DNA from: Symbiodinium natans
Lineage: Eukaryota > Sar > Dinophyceae > Suessiales > Symbiodiniaceae
Length of the DNA stretch: 64,000 nucleotides
Assembly (NCBI GenBank): GCA_905221605.1
Contig: CAJNDS010002209.1
Span: forward strand, 484,164-548,163
Reading direction: 5' to 3'
Part shown: in pieces, positions 1 to 9,773 of the stretch
Layout of the letters: every line of letters begins with the position of its first letter
Numbering within the stretch: position 1 is the stretch's first letter
Position numbers and translations under genes: made by a program
The notes under the pieces: model-generated
Seen by the model: only the letters and a program-made list of their open reading frames with translations
What the model was told of the DNA's origin: nothing
The model's database searches: none

Positions 1-60
1 AGGAGTAGACCTTGGAAGGTGGCTGCTCACCTCGGATTCAGGACGTGCCTCTGCCCTGAA

Positions 61-275
61 CCTCCGAACACTTGAAACTAAAAAAAACCTAAAACCCTAA
101 AACCCTAAACCCCTAAACCCCTAAAACCCCAAAACCCTAAAATCCTAAACCCTAAACCCTAAACCCTAACCCCTAACCCCTAACACCCTAAACCCCAAAC
201 CCCAAACCCTAAACCCTAAACCCTAAACCCTACACCCTAAACCCTAAACCCAAGCCTTAGGGTTTAAGGGTTGAG
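61..275. repeat. Telomere-type CCCTAAA array, degenerate
   Basis: The + strand shows repeated CCCTAAA units mixed with CCCTAAAA, CCCCTAA and CCCCAAA variants. This is the C-rich strand of a TTTAGGG telomere repeat. The variants and flanking unique sequence suggest an interstitial or subtelomeric block and not a functional chromosome end. Confidence 0.9.
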
Positions 276-1969
276 GGTTTCAAGGCTTATAGGGAACAGA
301 CACACCTTCTGACCCAAAAAGACCATGAGCCGGGGCCACAGCGCAAAGAAGCTGTCCAGCATCTTGATAAGGAACCGGGGGTTTGGGGTTTAGGGTTTAG
401 AGTTCAGGGTTCAGGGTTCAGGGTTTGGGGAGTGTTTAGGGCTTAGAGGAGTGAGAAAGGTGATTCCGGTGCTATTTGGGGACATGGTCACTAGCCGCTA
501 CCCCACCCCCCCCCTCCCTGAGACGCCCTGGTTCCTTCTGACTGCCTCCCAAGCAAGCCCACGAACCTAGTTTATTGAACTTTGAGAGTACTGAGTCCCC
601 ACCCACCCTCCGACGTAGGGGCCCTGTAATGGTCACAGCTCAACCCCCCCCCCCCCCCCCCCAAAAAAAAAAAAATGAAGGATCTTGAAAAAGTCAGATT
701 GGTAGTCTGGGTAGGTCTTTAACGATGAATCCTTCCCATGCCCAAGATGAAAGGAGTTTCGAGTGCAGGCTTTTAAGGTTTTTGGGGTTGTCGTTTTTTA
801 GGGGTTTAGGGTTTAGGGTTGTAGGAACCTCAGTAGCATCGCAGGTACGGCTCATACATAAGGCCGAGCCACCTCTCTCCAGCAGCAGGCGACCCTCGCT
901 GTGAATTCTATCCTGAATCCAGGAGATCGCTAACCCTAAATCCTAAACCCGAAACCCTAAACCCGAAACCCTAAACCCGAAGCCACCTCCCCCCTCCACC
1001 CCAAAAAACCCTAAACCTGCACCCTTAATCCTTCGACGCCAAAACCCTAAGGTTGAGGTAATGGGCTGGAGAGCTTAAGGTACCAAGATTCTTAACCCTA
1101 AGCCCTAAGCCCCAAAACCCCAAACCCTAAACCCCCACAGAAGGTTGAGGGTGTAGGCGCATCGTTTCGGGCTTTGTGGCCGGGGACTTTTCGGAGACTT
1201 CAAGTCTGTTTGGGGTTTAGGGTTTAGGGTTTAGGGTTTAGGGTTTAGGGTCTAGGGTCTATAGTAGGGTCTAGGGTTTGGCGTTCCGGGCGTGCTTCGG
1301 GGTTGCGGGTTTCGGTGCTCTAGGGAATGGCAAACCTGGACGAGTCCTGAATTCGGACGCCCTAAACCCTAAATGTTTGGAGCCCTCAGAAAGTGTAGAA
1401 TCTATACATCCCAAGCCTTAGGCCCTCAAACACCTCAAAAGCCACCAGCTCGAAGCCCGAAGCCCTCAACACCCCAAGAACCTTCAAAGCAACTTTCAAC
1501 CCTTAAAGGCCCCATGCTAAGGTCTGAGGGAGCTTTACATCGGATTCACGAACAGGGAAAGTCGTTCGATGATGGTGCCTCCCCAAACCCTAAACCCTCG
1601 ACCTGAAACCCTAAACCGCCTTCTGCCTGTCATCCTACAAAACAAGGTTTGAGCCTACTCCTCACGAGGTTATCCAGGTAACCCAGGAGAAAACCTGCAT
1701 TTAGGGGTTTGGGGTTAAGGTTGAGGGTTCATGGCAAAGCTTTTGGCCTTGGGGCAAAAAGGTGTAGGGCCACAGGGCTTCGGGCTGCTTTCTTTGAACC
1801 CTGCAGAACCCCTAAACCCTAAACCCTGGACCCTAAGCCCCACATGTTCCATCAGCCCGGCGTCCATCAGTTTCAGCGTGTTGGCAGCAGGAAAGACCGC
1901 ACTTGTTGCTGAGCCAACGAGGTCCTCTTGGCCAGAAGGTGGCAACCCGGAGTTGGGGTTTTTTGGCGT
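276..1969. other. Subtelomere-like mosaic without a gene
   Basis: Unique-looking sequence is broken by short telomere-like patches in both orientations: G-strand near 376-425, 795-822 and 1206-1265, C-strand near 929-985 and 1092-1132. A poly-C/poly-A junction lies at 644-675. Open frames here are short and biased by the repeats. I see no supported gene. Confidence 0.7.
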
Positions 1970-2096
1970 AAGGGTTTAGGGTTTAGGGTGTAGGGTTTAG
2001 GGTTTAGGGTTTAGGGTGTAGGGTTTAGGGTTTAGGGTTTAGGGTTTAGGGCTTAGGGTTTAGGGTTTAGGGTTTAGGGTTTAAGGTTTAGGGTAA
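1970..2096. repeat. TTTAGGG array, G-rich strand on +
   Basis: About 17 units of TTTAGGG with occasional GTGTAGGG and TTTAAGG variants. Its orientation is opposite to the array at 61-275, so the block is internal or rearranged. Confidence 0.9.
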
Positions 2097-2545
2097 CCCC
2101 CAAGACCCTGTGTCCAAAAAACCCCAACCCCAATTAAACGGGTGCGGCGATAGCCAGCGGCGAGCGACACCGCGTGGCGACAGGTCTCCCCATAAAGGGC
2201 CTCTACGGAAGCCTCCTGTAAGGGGCCTTCCCACGAAGATGCCTTATCTTTCGCCTCCGAGTGAAGAACCAGACCAATCCTCAAAAAAGGCAATAAGTGC
2301 CTACTCTGAGTCCAAGGTTGAGATTTGGGCGGGTGGGTTGGGTGAGAGCCTGCACCTGAGCGCACACCACAACGCACGTCCCACGTGGCGGTGCGCCCGG
2401 AACAATTGAAAACCCTATACTACACCCTAAACCCCCCTACGTGAAACAGTGAACCCCTAGACTCTGCAAAACCCTACACCTTGAAGCCTGCTGCCCTGCT
2501 ATCGATCCTCAACTCGCGTGACTCGACATGCCAGAACTTTCAAGC
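2097..2545. other. Unassigned low-copy sequence
   Basis: Open frames of about 99 codons exist on both strands over the same bases, so neither is convincing. No domain or splice signal was recognised. A short TTTAGGG patch follows at 2553-2608. Confidence 0.5.
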
Positions 2546-2614
2546 ACAGCCTGTTTAGGGTTTAGGGTTTAGGATTTAGAGTTAGGGTTTAGGGTTTTAG
2601 GGTTTATAGAAATT

Positions 2615-3010
2615 GTATAGGGCTTGGGTCCCAATAACGTTTTGAACGAAACGTTCTGAACGAAACGTTTTGGCTTTTGAAACAAGAGTTTTCATTTTTG
2701 AGGGGAGTGGTGGGGGGGGACGCTTTGTTCTTTTGAACTAGTTTTTCATGTTGAGGGGAGGGGGGAGGAGGGGAGGAGGAGATGAGGAGGGGATGAGGAG
2801 GAGGGGATGAGGAGGGGATGAAGAGGGGATGAGGAGGGGATTGAGGAGGGCATGAGGAGGGGATGAGGATGAGATGAGGAGGGGATGAGGAGGGGATGAG
2901 GATGAGGAGGGGATGAGGAGGAGACGAGGAGGGGATGAGGAGGGGATGAAGAGGATGAGGAGGGGAGGAGTACGGGATGAGGAGGGAGGAGGGATGAGGA
3001 GGGGATGATA
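2615..3010. repeat. Repeat module A: GAACGAAACGTTTT units plus purine tract
   Basis: The block opens with TTGGGTCCCAATA, then AACGTTTTGAACGAAACGTT-type units (2633-2670), then a short spacer with TTTTTGAGGGGAG, then about 250 bp of GATGAGGAGGG-type purine repeats (2755-3008). The same order of parts recurs at 3667-4430, so the two blocks are divergent copies of one composite minisatellite module. Long open frames of Ser/Pro here are products of the repeat. Confidence 0.8.
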
Positions 3011-3666
3011 AGGGAAAAGGACTGCGGCAATCCCGCATGCTTCACTCTACAGCTGAGGTTCTCACGCTCTTGTGGTTGCAATAGAGCACGTCTGACACGC
3101 TCCTGCGCCGCCTGCTCCGCAGGGGTCTCGTCTTCGCGGCTGCGCTCATGTACACGACATCGGCAATCATCAGACGTAAGCCTATAAGCGTCTATAGCTG
3201 AGGTCCCGGACCGCGCTCGGAGTGTCGAAGCCGAAAAAGGCCATCTGTCAGGCGGTGCACTCACCAGAACGCGCACGCACCGTTCCAACTTCTGCGTGAG
3301 CGCCAGACTGCGACAAAGAAGCGCAAGTGGGATGCAGAGATGATATGCTGTAGCAAAAGCTTTGCAGGTGGAGCGGCGCATAAGCACAAGCAAGAAGACA
3401 CACATGTAAACCCTGCACTGGACATGTACATGCTTTGAGGTTTGGGCTCGGGCAGGGCTCGACGGCGAGTCCGCGGTTCTGGGTGAGAAAAAAAGAGGTC
3501 CAAAAGAGGGTCTGACTTTCGAAGTTGTGGAAACGAAGAGGTCTACAAAATGAGGCTGGCGTCTCTCGTGTAGGCACTGGCACGGCCACAGTGAAGGCAC
3601 GCAGAGCGCAGCCGAGTAAAGCAATTGCTGCATCGGTGACGCAGCGCACGCTTAGAGAAAAAAATT
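3011..3666. other. Spacer between the two minisatellite modules
   Basis: Non-repetitive sequence. Several overlapping minus-strand frames of 80-295 codons run through it, but they extend into the repeats and show no family features. I see no supported gene. Confidence 0.5.
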
Positions 3667-4434
3667 GCCGATAGAAACTGTACACGGTTTGGGTCCCAAT
3701 ACAGTAACGTTTTGACCGAGACGTTTTGACCGAAAGTTTTGACCGAAACGTTTTGACCGAAAGTTTTGACCGAAACATTTTGACCGAACGTTTTGTGTTT
3801 TAAAACTATGTTTCGTTTTTTCTTGAGGGGAGGGGGTGAGGGAATGGGGCCCATTTGGGGGGAGATCTGGGGGGAGATCTGGGGGGAGATCTGGGGGGAG
3901 ATCTGGGGGGAGATCTGGGGGGAGATCTGGGGGGAGATCTGGGGAGATCTGGAGGGAGATCTAGGGGGGGATTTGGTGGGGAGATCTGGGGAGAGATCTG
4001 GACGGAGATCTGGAGATCTGGGGGTGAAGATTTTGGGGGGGAGATCTGGAACGAGATCTCGGGAGAGGGGGAGGGAGATCTTGGGGGAGATCTGTGGGGG
4101 GGAGATCTGTGGGGGGGAGATCTGGGCGAGATCTGGGAGATGTGGGGGGGGATCTGGGGGAGATCTGGGAGGAGATCGGAGATGTGCGGGCAGATTGGGG
4201 GGAGATGTTGGGGGAGATCTGGGCAGAGATCTGGAGGGATGTGAGGGAGGAGGGGAGGAGAGGAGGGGATGAGAGCAGGGGATGAGAGGAGGGGATGAGG
4301 GGATGAGAGGAGGGGATGAAAGGAGGGGATGAGAGGAGGGGACGGGGAGGGGATCGGAGGGGAGGAGGGAGAGGGGAGGGGGGAGGAGGGAGGGGAGGAG
4401 GGGGAGGGGGGGGTGGGGGGGGGAGGGAGAGGTT
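3667..4434. repeat. Repeat module B: GACCGAAACGTTTT units, AGATCT minisatellite, purine tract
   Basis: TTTGGGTCCCAATACAG is followed by about six GACCGAAACGTTTT-type units (3707-3795), a TTCTTGAGGGGAGG spacer, then a minisatellite of GGGGGGAGATCT units (3855-4235) and a GAGGAGGGGATGA purine tract to 4430. The AGATCT units are nearly identical at 3858-3950 and decay towards the right. Gly/Asp/Ile-rich open frames on + are repeat translation, not genes. Confidence 0.85.
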
Positions 4435-4564
4435 TAAGTAAATTCGGCATTTGGCTTCAGAAGTGTTTTGGGCTTAATTTACTGAAACTCAGCTTGTCAG
4501 CTGTTTAGAGACATAACTTGGAAAATTCCGAATGAGACCACATACAGTTTCTATTTATTTTATC

Positions 4565-4680
4565 TTGAGGGTTTAGGGTTTAGGGTTTAGGGTTTAAGGT
4601 TTAGGGTTTAGGGTTTAGGGTTTAGGGTTTAGGGTTTAGGGTTTAGGGTTTAGGGTTTAGGGTTTAGGGTTTTAGGGTTT
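4565..4680. repeat. TTTAGGG array
   Basis: About 16 nearly perfect TTTAGGG units on the + strand, the cleanest G-strand array in the window. It faces the C-strand array at 4767-4958 across an 86-bp spacer. Confidence 0.95.
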
Positions 4681-4766
4681 AGACCTTCCAGCCCCAGTCC
4701 TACTCAACCCGAGGGTGCAGGGATTGGGGTTTAGAACACCCTAAGCCCTAGACCGAAAGCCTCGCA

Positions 4767-4958
4767 ATCCTAAACCCTAAACCCTAAACCCTAAACCCTA
4801 AACCCTAAACCCTAAACCCTAAACCCTAAACCCTAAACCCTAAACCCTAAACCTACTAAACCTACTAAACCTACTAAACCCTAAACCTACTAAACCTACT
4901 AAACCTACTAAACCTACTAAACCTACTAAACCCTAAACCCTAAACCCTAAACCCTAAA
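4767..4958. repeat. CCCTAAA array with CCTACTAAA variant block
   Basis: Perfect CCCTAAA units at both ends enclose a patch (about 4850-4930) of the variant CCTACTAAA. The variant block is homogeneous, which points to local amplification. With 4565-4680 it forms an inverted pair of telomere-type arrays. Confidence 0.92.
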
Positions 4959-5089
4959 CGGCAGATCTGCACTAGCGGATCCCTGGAGGGCCGTTACATC
5001 CCCAAAGGCTGGGTCCATAAGGGGTGCGGAGCTTGCATTGATGCAGAGCCGCTCCACATCCACATCCTCGTTGCTGCTGGCATTAGGAT

Positions 5090-5420
5090 TTGAGGTGTAG
5101 GGTTTGAGGTTTAGGGTTTAGGGTTTGGGGTTTTGGGGTTTAGGGTTTAGAGCTTGGGGTTTAGGGTTTAGGGTTTGTAGGGTCTAGGGCCTCTAGGGTT
5201 TATGCGGACTAGTAACCGGCTGTAGAGCGTCTCAAGATTTGGGGTGGACGAAGCCAAACCGGAAGACCCTCAAGAAACTCAAGCTTGGCCCCTTTGGGGT
5301 TTCGTGTTTCGACTTTAGGGCTTGGGGTTTAGGGTTTCGAGTTTAGGGCTTCGGGTTTAGGGTTTAGGGTTTAGGGTTTAGGGTTTAGGGTTTAGGGTGC
5401 AGGGTGTAGGGTTTGGAGCT
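5090..5420. repeat. Degenerate TTTAGGG blocks
   Basis: G-strand telomere-like units at 5098-5190 and 5315-5415 are separated by unique sequence. Variants include TTTGGGG and TTCGAGT. Confidence 0.8.
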
Positions 5421-5479
5421 TATAGGGTTCGGCGACAACTTTTCAAGACCTCCGCATATGGAGATCTGGGCATATGAGC

Positions 5480-5957
5480 AAACCCCTACGCCCTTAAATC
5501 CCTGAACCCGAAAACCCTAAATCCCCACTACCCTAGCCCTAAAACCAACACCCTAACACCGTAACACCGTAACACCCTAACACCCCAAAACCCTAAAACC
5601 CTAAAGCCCTAAAACCCTAAAACCCTAAAACCCTAAAACCCTAACACCCTAAACCCCTAAAACCTTAACACCCTAAAACCCTAAAACCCTAAAAACCCTA
5701 AAAACCCTAAACCCTAAAACCCTAACACCCTAAAACCCTAACACCCTAACACCCTAAAACCCTAAACCCCTAAAACCCTAAAACCCTAAAACCCTAAAAC
5801 CCTAAAACCCTAAAACCCTAAAACCCTAAAACCCTAAAACCCTAAAACCCTAAAACCCTAAAACCCTAAAACCCTAAAACCCTAAAACCCTAAAACACTA
5901 AAAACCTAAAACCCTAAAACCTTAACACACCCTAACACCTAACACCCTAACACCCTT
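5480..5957. repeat. CCCTAAAA 8-mer array
   Basis: More than 40 units, dominated by the 8-mer CCCTAAAA and interspersed with CACCCTAA. This differs from the 7-mer arrays elsewhere in the window. The centre (about 5770-5895) is nearly perfect. Confidence 0.92.
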
Positions 5958-5960
5958 AAA

Positions 5961-6101
5961 ACCAGCAAAGTGTGGGCCATCATCAAAGCAGATCTTCGCC
6001 GAGATCAGGGAGTGCGGGAGTTGCCGGGGGTGGCACCGGCAGGGGATCTCGAACGCCAGCTTCAAAAGTTTCTGGATGATGCCAGTGGAAGTGCTAAGTG
6101 A
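5961..6101 (+). CDS. Possible 3' terminal exon, unknown protein
   Basis: A 46-codon frame ends in TGA at 6099. Its composition looks like real protein, with alternating hydrophobic and charged residues, including VWAIIKADLRRD and LERQLQKFLDDASG. It follows directly on the CCCTAAAA array. No family was recognised and no upstream exon is visible, so it may be a truncated gene end captured next to telomere-type repeats. Confidence 0.3.
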   Translation, partial: TSKVWAIIKADLRRDQGVRELPGVAPAGDLERQLQKFLDDASGSAK

Positions 6102-6307
6102 CCATTGCAGAATGTTTGTATAGACTGTCACGTTTGCGAAGCGGCAGGCGTGCCTTGTGCTGGCGCTGTATGGCTCTCCATGCGTAGCGTTCAGCTGTTA
6201 GGTCAGTGGGCCGTAGCCCGCGCTGTAGCGCGAATCACGGCTTCTGGCTGTTCTCTGAGGGGTTTTTTGTTTGTTAGGCTTGACTCGTCTGACCTTTCCC
6301 TCCGCAG

Positions 6308-6310
<3 letters not shown>

Positions 6311-6377
<67 letters not shown>
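6311..6377. repeat. (GT)n microsatellite
   Basis: Uninterrupted GT dinucleotide of about 33 units. Frames of Val/Cys and His/Thr crossing it are artefacts. Confidence 0.95.
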
Positions 6378-6378
<1 letters not shown>

Positions 6379-8170
6379 TGGAACTGTGAAACCCACCTGA
6401 GCCGCAAGCGCTTTCAGCCTCCAGAATCCCTGAAATTGCGAGGCTCCCGAACCCACCGCTGCGGAGGCCCGGACCCTGGTGGCATTTCGGTTTGCTTGCA
6501 GTCTTTCGGAGTTTCGGTGGCATGGCCCTGTCGACTCGACGGCATTCATTTATGATTCGCACAGTCTGCTGTTGTTGTTGCTGCACTGAATTGCACTGTG
6601 TACTGTCTTATGTACTTGACCACCTGAAGATGATCAGAAGGCAAGCGTCGCTCTGCAGTGCCATTTAGCATTCTCCTTGCAGCGGCCAGCGGCTTCTTCC
6701 AAAGCAATGTGTTTGCTGGCTGTGGTGATTGGGCTGTCTTGCGCAACGAAGGCTTCATGCATAGGGTGCCTTGACTCATTGACGGTCGAGCCTGGCAGGA
6801 AGCATGATGCCAGCGATCGTGTACAGGAAGTCATTCCTCCAAGTCCATCGTGAGGACCCTTCCTTCGGCTTTTGCTTTCAAGCACTTGCCCTGTTGAGAC
6901 CTGCTAACTGTGTGCGGCATCGGCTCCCTACCATTGGACTTTCCACCCTTGAAAAAATGTTTTTTGAAGCTACTTAGTACCAGTCAGTTGGTTAGAAGCG
7001 GAGGTTTCCTTCTTCGGAATTGAAACTTGAACTGCCAAAGCGACACGCCCAGCTAATGGCTGGATGGTGCCAAGGAAAGATACAACCCATGATGGGAGCA
7101 TTGTGTTTTCAACTGGGTCAGCCCTGGCTTTCTCTTGCAAACTTGCGCTACAGAACATCGTGCCAGCAGCCTTGCGTTTTCAAATGGGGGGGGGGGGGGG
7201 GGGGGGGGGGGGGATTGTCGGCGGACTGCCATGAAAGAAGGAAGCAATGCAGCATAGAACGATCCGATAGATATAGGAAAAGTGTCTTTGCCAACAATGA
7301 CAGGGAAGATGGCGGCGGGGCGCCGCAAGTCCCAACCCCTCCCCCGCTTTTCTAAAGCCGCGCCAACCTGTCTGCTCAATTCAGACACTCCGATAGAAAG
7401 TTGATGATGTCAACACCCACGAATACGAACGACCAGTTCAATTCCTCGGAGCAGCAATACACAACATGCAAAAATGACATTACAAACATCAATATTGACC
7501 CACCTCCCCCGCCCCGGCGCCCCCGCCTAAAAGACCGCGCAAGCTGGCTGTAAAGAACATCATGTCATCACGAGGAGCCTCGAAGAGCATCCATATCCTT
7601 AGTTCTATATGAGCAATGTATTTGCCAGCGGGTGCACCCTCTTCCAAACCCAGCATCCGAGCATGTCCTCACATGATTCGCAAGAAACGAAAGTTGCAGG
7701 ACAGAGCGACGGGAGGTTCATCAAGACAGAACAAGAGATTCACGAGTACGAGCATTGTGTTTGCAAGGGGCCGGGGGGTCGTTTCAAATCCTGTGAACCT
7801 TTGTTGCTCCATTAAAACGCTCCGATAGAACAATTGAAGGTGTCAAACGCTTATGCAATTACTGGGGAAATCCCGATACACAGCGCACACACACACACGC
7901 ACAAGAAAGAAAATAAATTGTTGTCATCAGTTTTCAAGCGAGAGGAACAATGGCTTCCCCACAAAAAGTGTATAGAGGTCACCTCCCCCCCCCAACGGAG
8001 AAAAGGGGAGCAAAAGCGCACTCCATCCAGGTCAAGCAAGCCCAGAAAAAGCTGAGAAATCCTGATTTCTGTGAGGACCGTGTAGGTGCACCTGGGAATC
8101 GCCGTGCGGCCAGTGTGCCAGCTCGCTCACCTCAGGTGGGATCCGGAGTGCTAGATAGTTGACAAGGCTT
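6378..8170. other. Low-copy region, no supported gene
   Basis: Only short competing frames are present. A poly-G run lies at 7186-7213, a short CA run near 7885-7900 and a C-rich stretch at 7503-7530. I could not recognise a gene. Confidence 0.5.
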
Positions 8171-8175
8171 CTTCA

Positions 8176-8403
8176 GTGGAGAGTACTGCTTCTTGCATGT
8201 CTGAGCTGTCCGAGCTGCAAGCGATTCCCTTCCAGGATGTTTTCCAGGAGGAGAAGTGCCAGGACCATTGCGACAAGTACCTTTCACACGTGTCTTGGAC
8301 TAGATACACACTGCGTACTCACACGGCTTTGCGCCACGACCGAAAAATCCCAGAAGCGGAGCATTTTTGGGTCGCAGAGCTCAATGCACCCCTGTGTCTC
8401 TGA
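8176..8403 (+). CDS. Coding-like fragment, unknown
   Basis: A 75-codon frame with balanced composition (in-frame ATG at 8197, then SELSELQAIPFQDVFQEE) ending in TGA. It is followed by two further coding-like stretches on the same strand (8465-8773 and 8821-8997), so it may be an exon or a decayed piece of one locus. No domain was recognised. Confidence 0.3.
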   Translation: MESTASCMSELSELQAIPFQDVFQEEKCQDHCDKYLSHVSWTRYTLRTHTALRHDRKIPEAEHFWVAELNAPLCL

Positions 8404-8464
8404 CAGGTGCAAACGCTGCAAATCGTACTGTGTCGACCCTTTTGCACTTCCATCATCGCAATGA

Positions 8465-8773
8465 GCTGAGGTGGTTGAATCGCTTGGGGCGTTGTGGGCT
8501 CAGGGCATCCGCCCAGCCACGTGGAATGCCCCCCTGCCAGTCAACGTGCCCCAGATAGAGGCGTGGTTCCTCAAGTGGCCTTTAGCAGGCCTGCGTGACC
8601 AGCAGCCCGAACTGGCAACATGAAGCCGTGAGGCCAATGATCTTCCAGCCCCGGCTGCTGATGAGGAGGGACAGCATGAAGCTCACCAGACTCCGGATCC
8701 AGCTCCGGGGCGCATGCAGCATGAGGCACGGAGCACGGCACAGGCTAACCTGGCCTTGGTCGAAGAGTGCTAG
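8465..8773 (+). pseudogene. Coding-like frame interrupted by one in-frame TGA
   Basis: One frame reads as plausible protein from 8465 to TAG at 8771, broken only by TGA at 8621. The part before the stop contains EVVESLGALWAQGIRPATW; the part after is Ala/Glu/Pro-rich. Codon use looks coding on both sides of the stop. Either this is a pseudogene with a single nonsense change, or the TGA lies in an intron I cannot place. Confidence 0.35.
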
Positions 8774-8820
8774 TCGTGTGTTGAAGTGCATGCTGCAGAA
8801 GAGCTAAGCTACTGAGCTAA

Positions 8821-8997
8821 GTTGGCAGAATTTTGTTTCACGTGCAAACACGATGGTTCGAGGACGACGCTGTTACCATGACCGATGAAGAGACACTGTT
8901 CGTCCCACCTCGCCTCAGCGAGGACAGCTTCCGAAGCTGGCCATGCCTCGTGGTTTTCGGCGGACACATTTTGTGGGGGACCACACGAGTCCAGTGA
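8821..8997 (+). CDS. Coding-like fragment, unknown
   Basis: A 58-codon open stretch ends in TGA at 8995 and contains TDEETLFVPPRLSEDSF and CLVVFGGHILWG. It follows the two preceding fragments on the same strand. It could be a remnant of a mobile-element protein or a short exon. No family was recognised. Confidence 0.3.
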   Translation, partial: VGRILFHVQTRWFEDDAVTMTDEETLFVPPRLSEDSFRSWPCLVVFGGHILWGTTRVQ

Positions 8998-9080
8998 CCT
9001 TTTACCTCGAGAGGTCTCAGAGGTGTAAGGTGCAGGTGGGTGAGGGGGACACTTGCAACGCTTGCAGAGCACAGCTAGTT

Positions 9081-9773
9081 TCAGGGCCAGCTGCTGTTAC
9101 TCACGTCTCGGATGCTCCCGAAATGCATGAGAGAGGATATGTTCGCATGGATATCGGTCAGTGCAGCTGTGTTGCTCCATTTCTTGCGGTCCTCTACAGA
9201 CTTGATCAGGACGAGCTTCTTGGGATGCCAACGGCCAACCAGCTTCTTGCAGGCCAACTGGGACTTCCCGAGTTCTCGTCGGAAACGCGTTTTCTTCTCC
9301 GCGTGGAGCCTTGCACTCTTGCACGCATTCAGCGCTACGAAGTCCGGTTCTGTGAGTTTCTCTTTCCTCTTTTGGCTTTTGATGATGTAGACGTTGCGCT
9401 GTGTGACGTTCTGGTGCCAATGAGGCCTATACTGTAGCTTTTGTAGCAAGAGCTCTCCACGCCTGCTGAGCTTCGGAGGCAACCATTCACACCCCATGCG
9501 TCTTCCACCAAGGCAACGCCTGAACAGCGATGCCGGGGCAGGCTCCAAATGCGACCACAAGGCGAAGCTGCATTGCGTTTTGCACCATCGGTGGTCTGGC
9601 GAATCTTGGAGCGCTTGCTCTACGATTGCCGCCCGAGTGCACTGCGAGATAGCATCGTCACGGCACCAAACGTCGATCGCACTTTGTGCTTGCAAAGCCA
9701 TCATTCGATTGAGGTCGCAGTTGACGGCTCCTTTTTGAAACCACACACTCACAAGCGTAAGAAGCTCAGACAC
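9081..9773 (-). CDS. Hypothetical Lys/Arg-rich protein, 230 codons
   Basis: This is the longest open frame of the first 50 kb that is not driven by repeats. The C-terminal half is basic and reads as natural protein (GRWHPKKLVLIKSVEDRKKW, then TDIHANISSLMHFG). A + strand frame of 164 codons overlaps it, so strand choice rests on composition only. A nucleic-acid-binding or mobile-element protein is possible, but no motif proves it. Confidence 0.35.
   Translation of the reverse strand: MSELLTLVSVWFQKGAVNCDLNRMMALQAQSAIDVWCRDDAISQCTRAAIVEQALQDSPDHRWCKTQCSFALWSHLEPAPASLFRRCLGGRRMGCEWLPPKLSRRGELLLQKLQYRPHWHQNVTQRNVYIIKSQKRKEKLTEPDFVALNACKSARLHAEKKTRFRRELGKSQLACKKLVGRWHPKKLVLIKSVEDRKKWSNTAALTDIHANISSLMHFGSIRDVSNSSWP

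Noticed and set aside
61-275. True chromosome end at the left edge
   Set aside because: The array is degenerate, starts after 60 bp of other sequence and is followed by arrays of opposite orientation.
2746-3633. 295-codon minus-strand frame
   Set aside because: A third of it is purine-repeat translation and the rest overlaps other frames with no motif.
3806-4450. 214-codon minus-strand Pro/Ser frame
   Set aside because: Translation of the AGATCT and GAGGAGGGG minisatellites; no independent coding signal.
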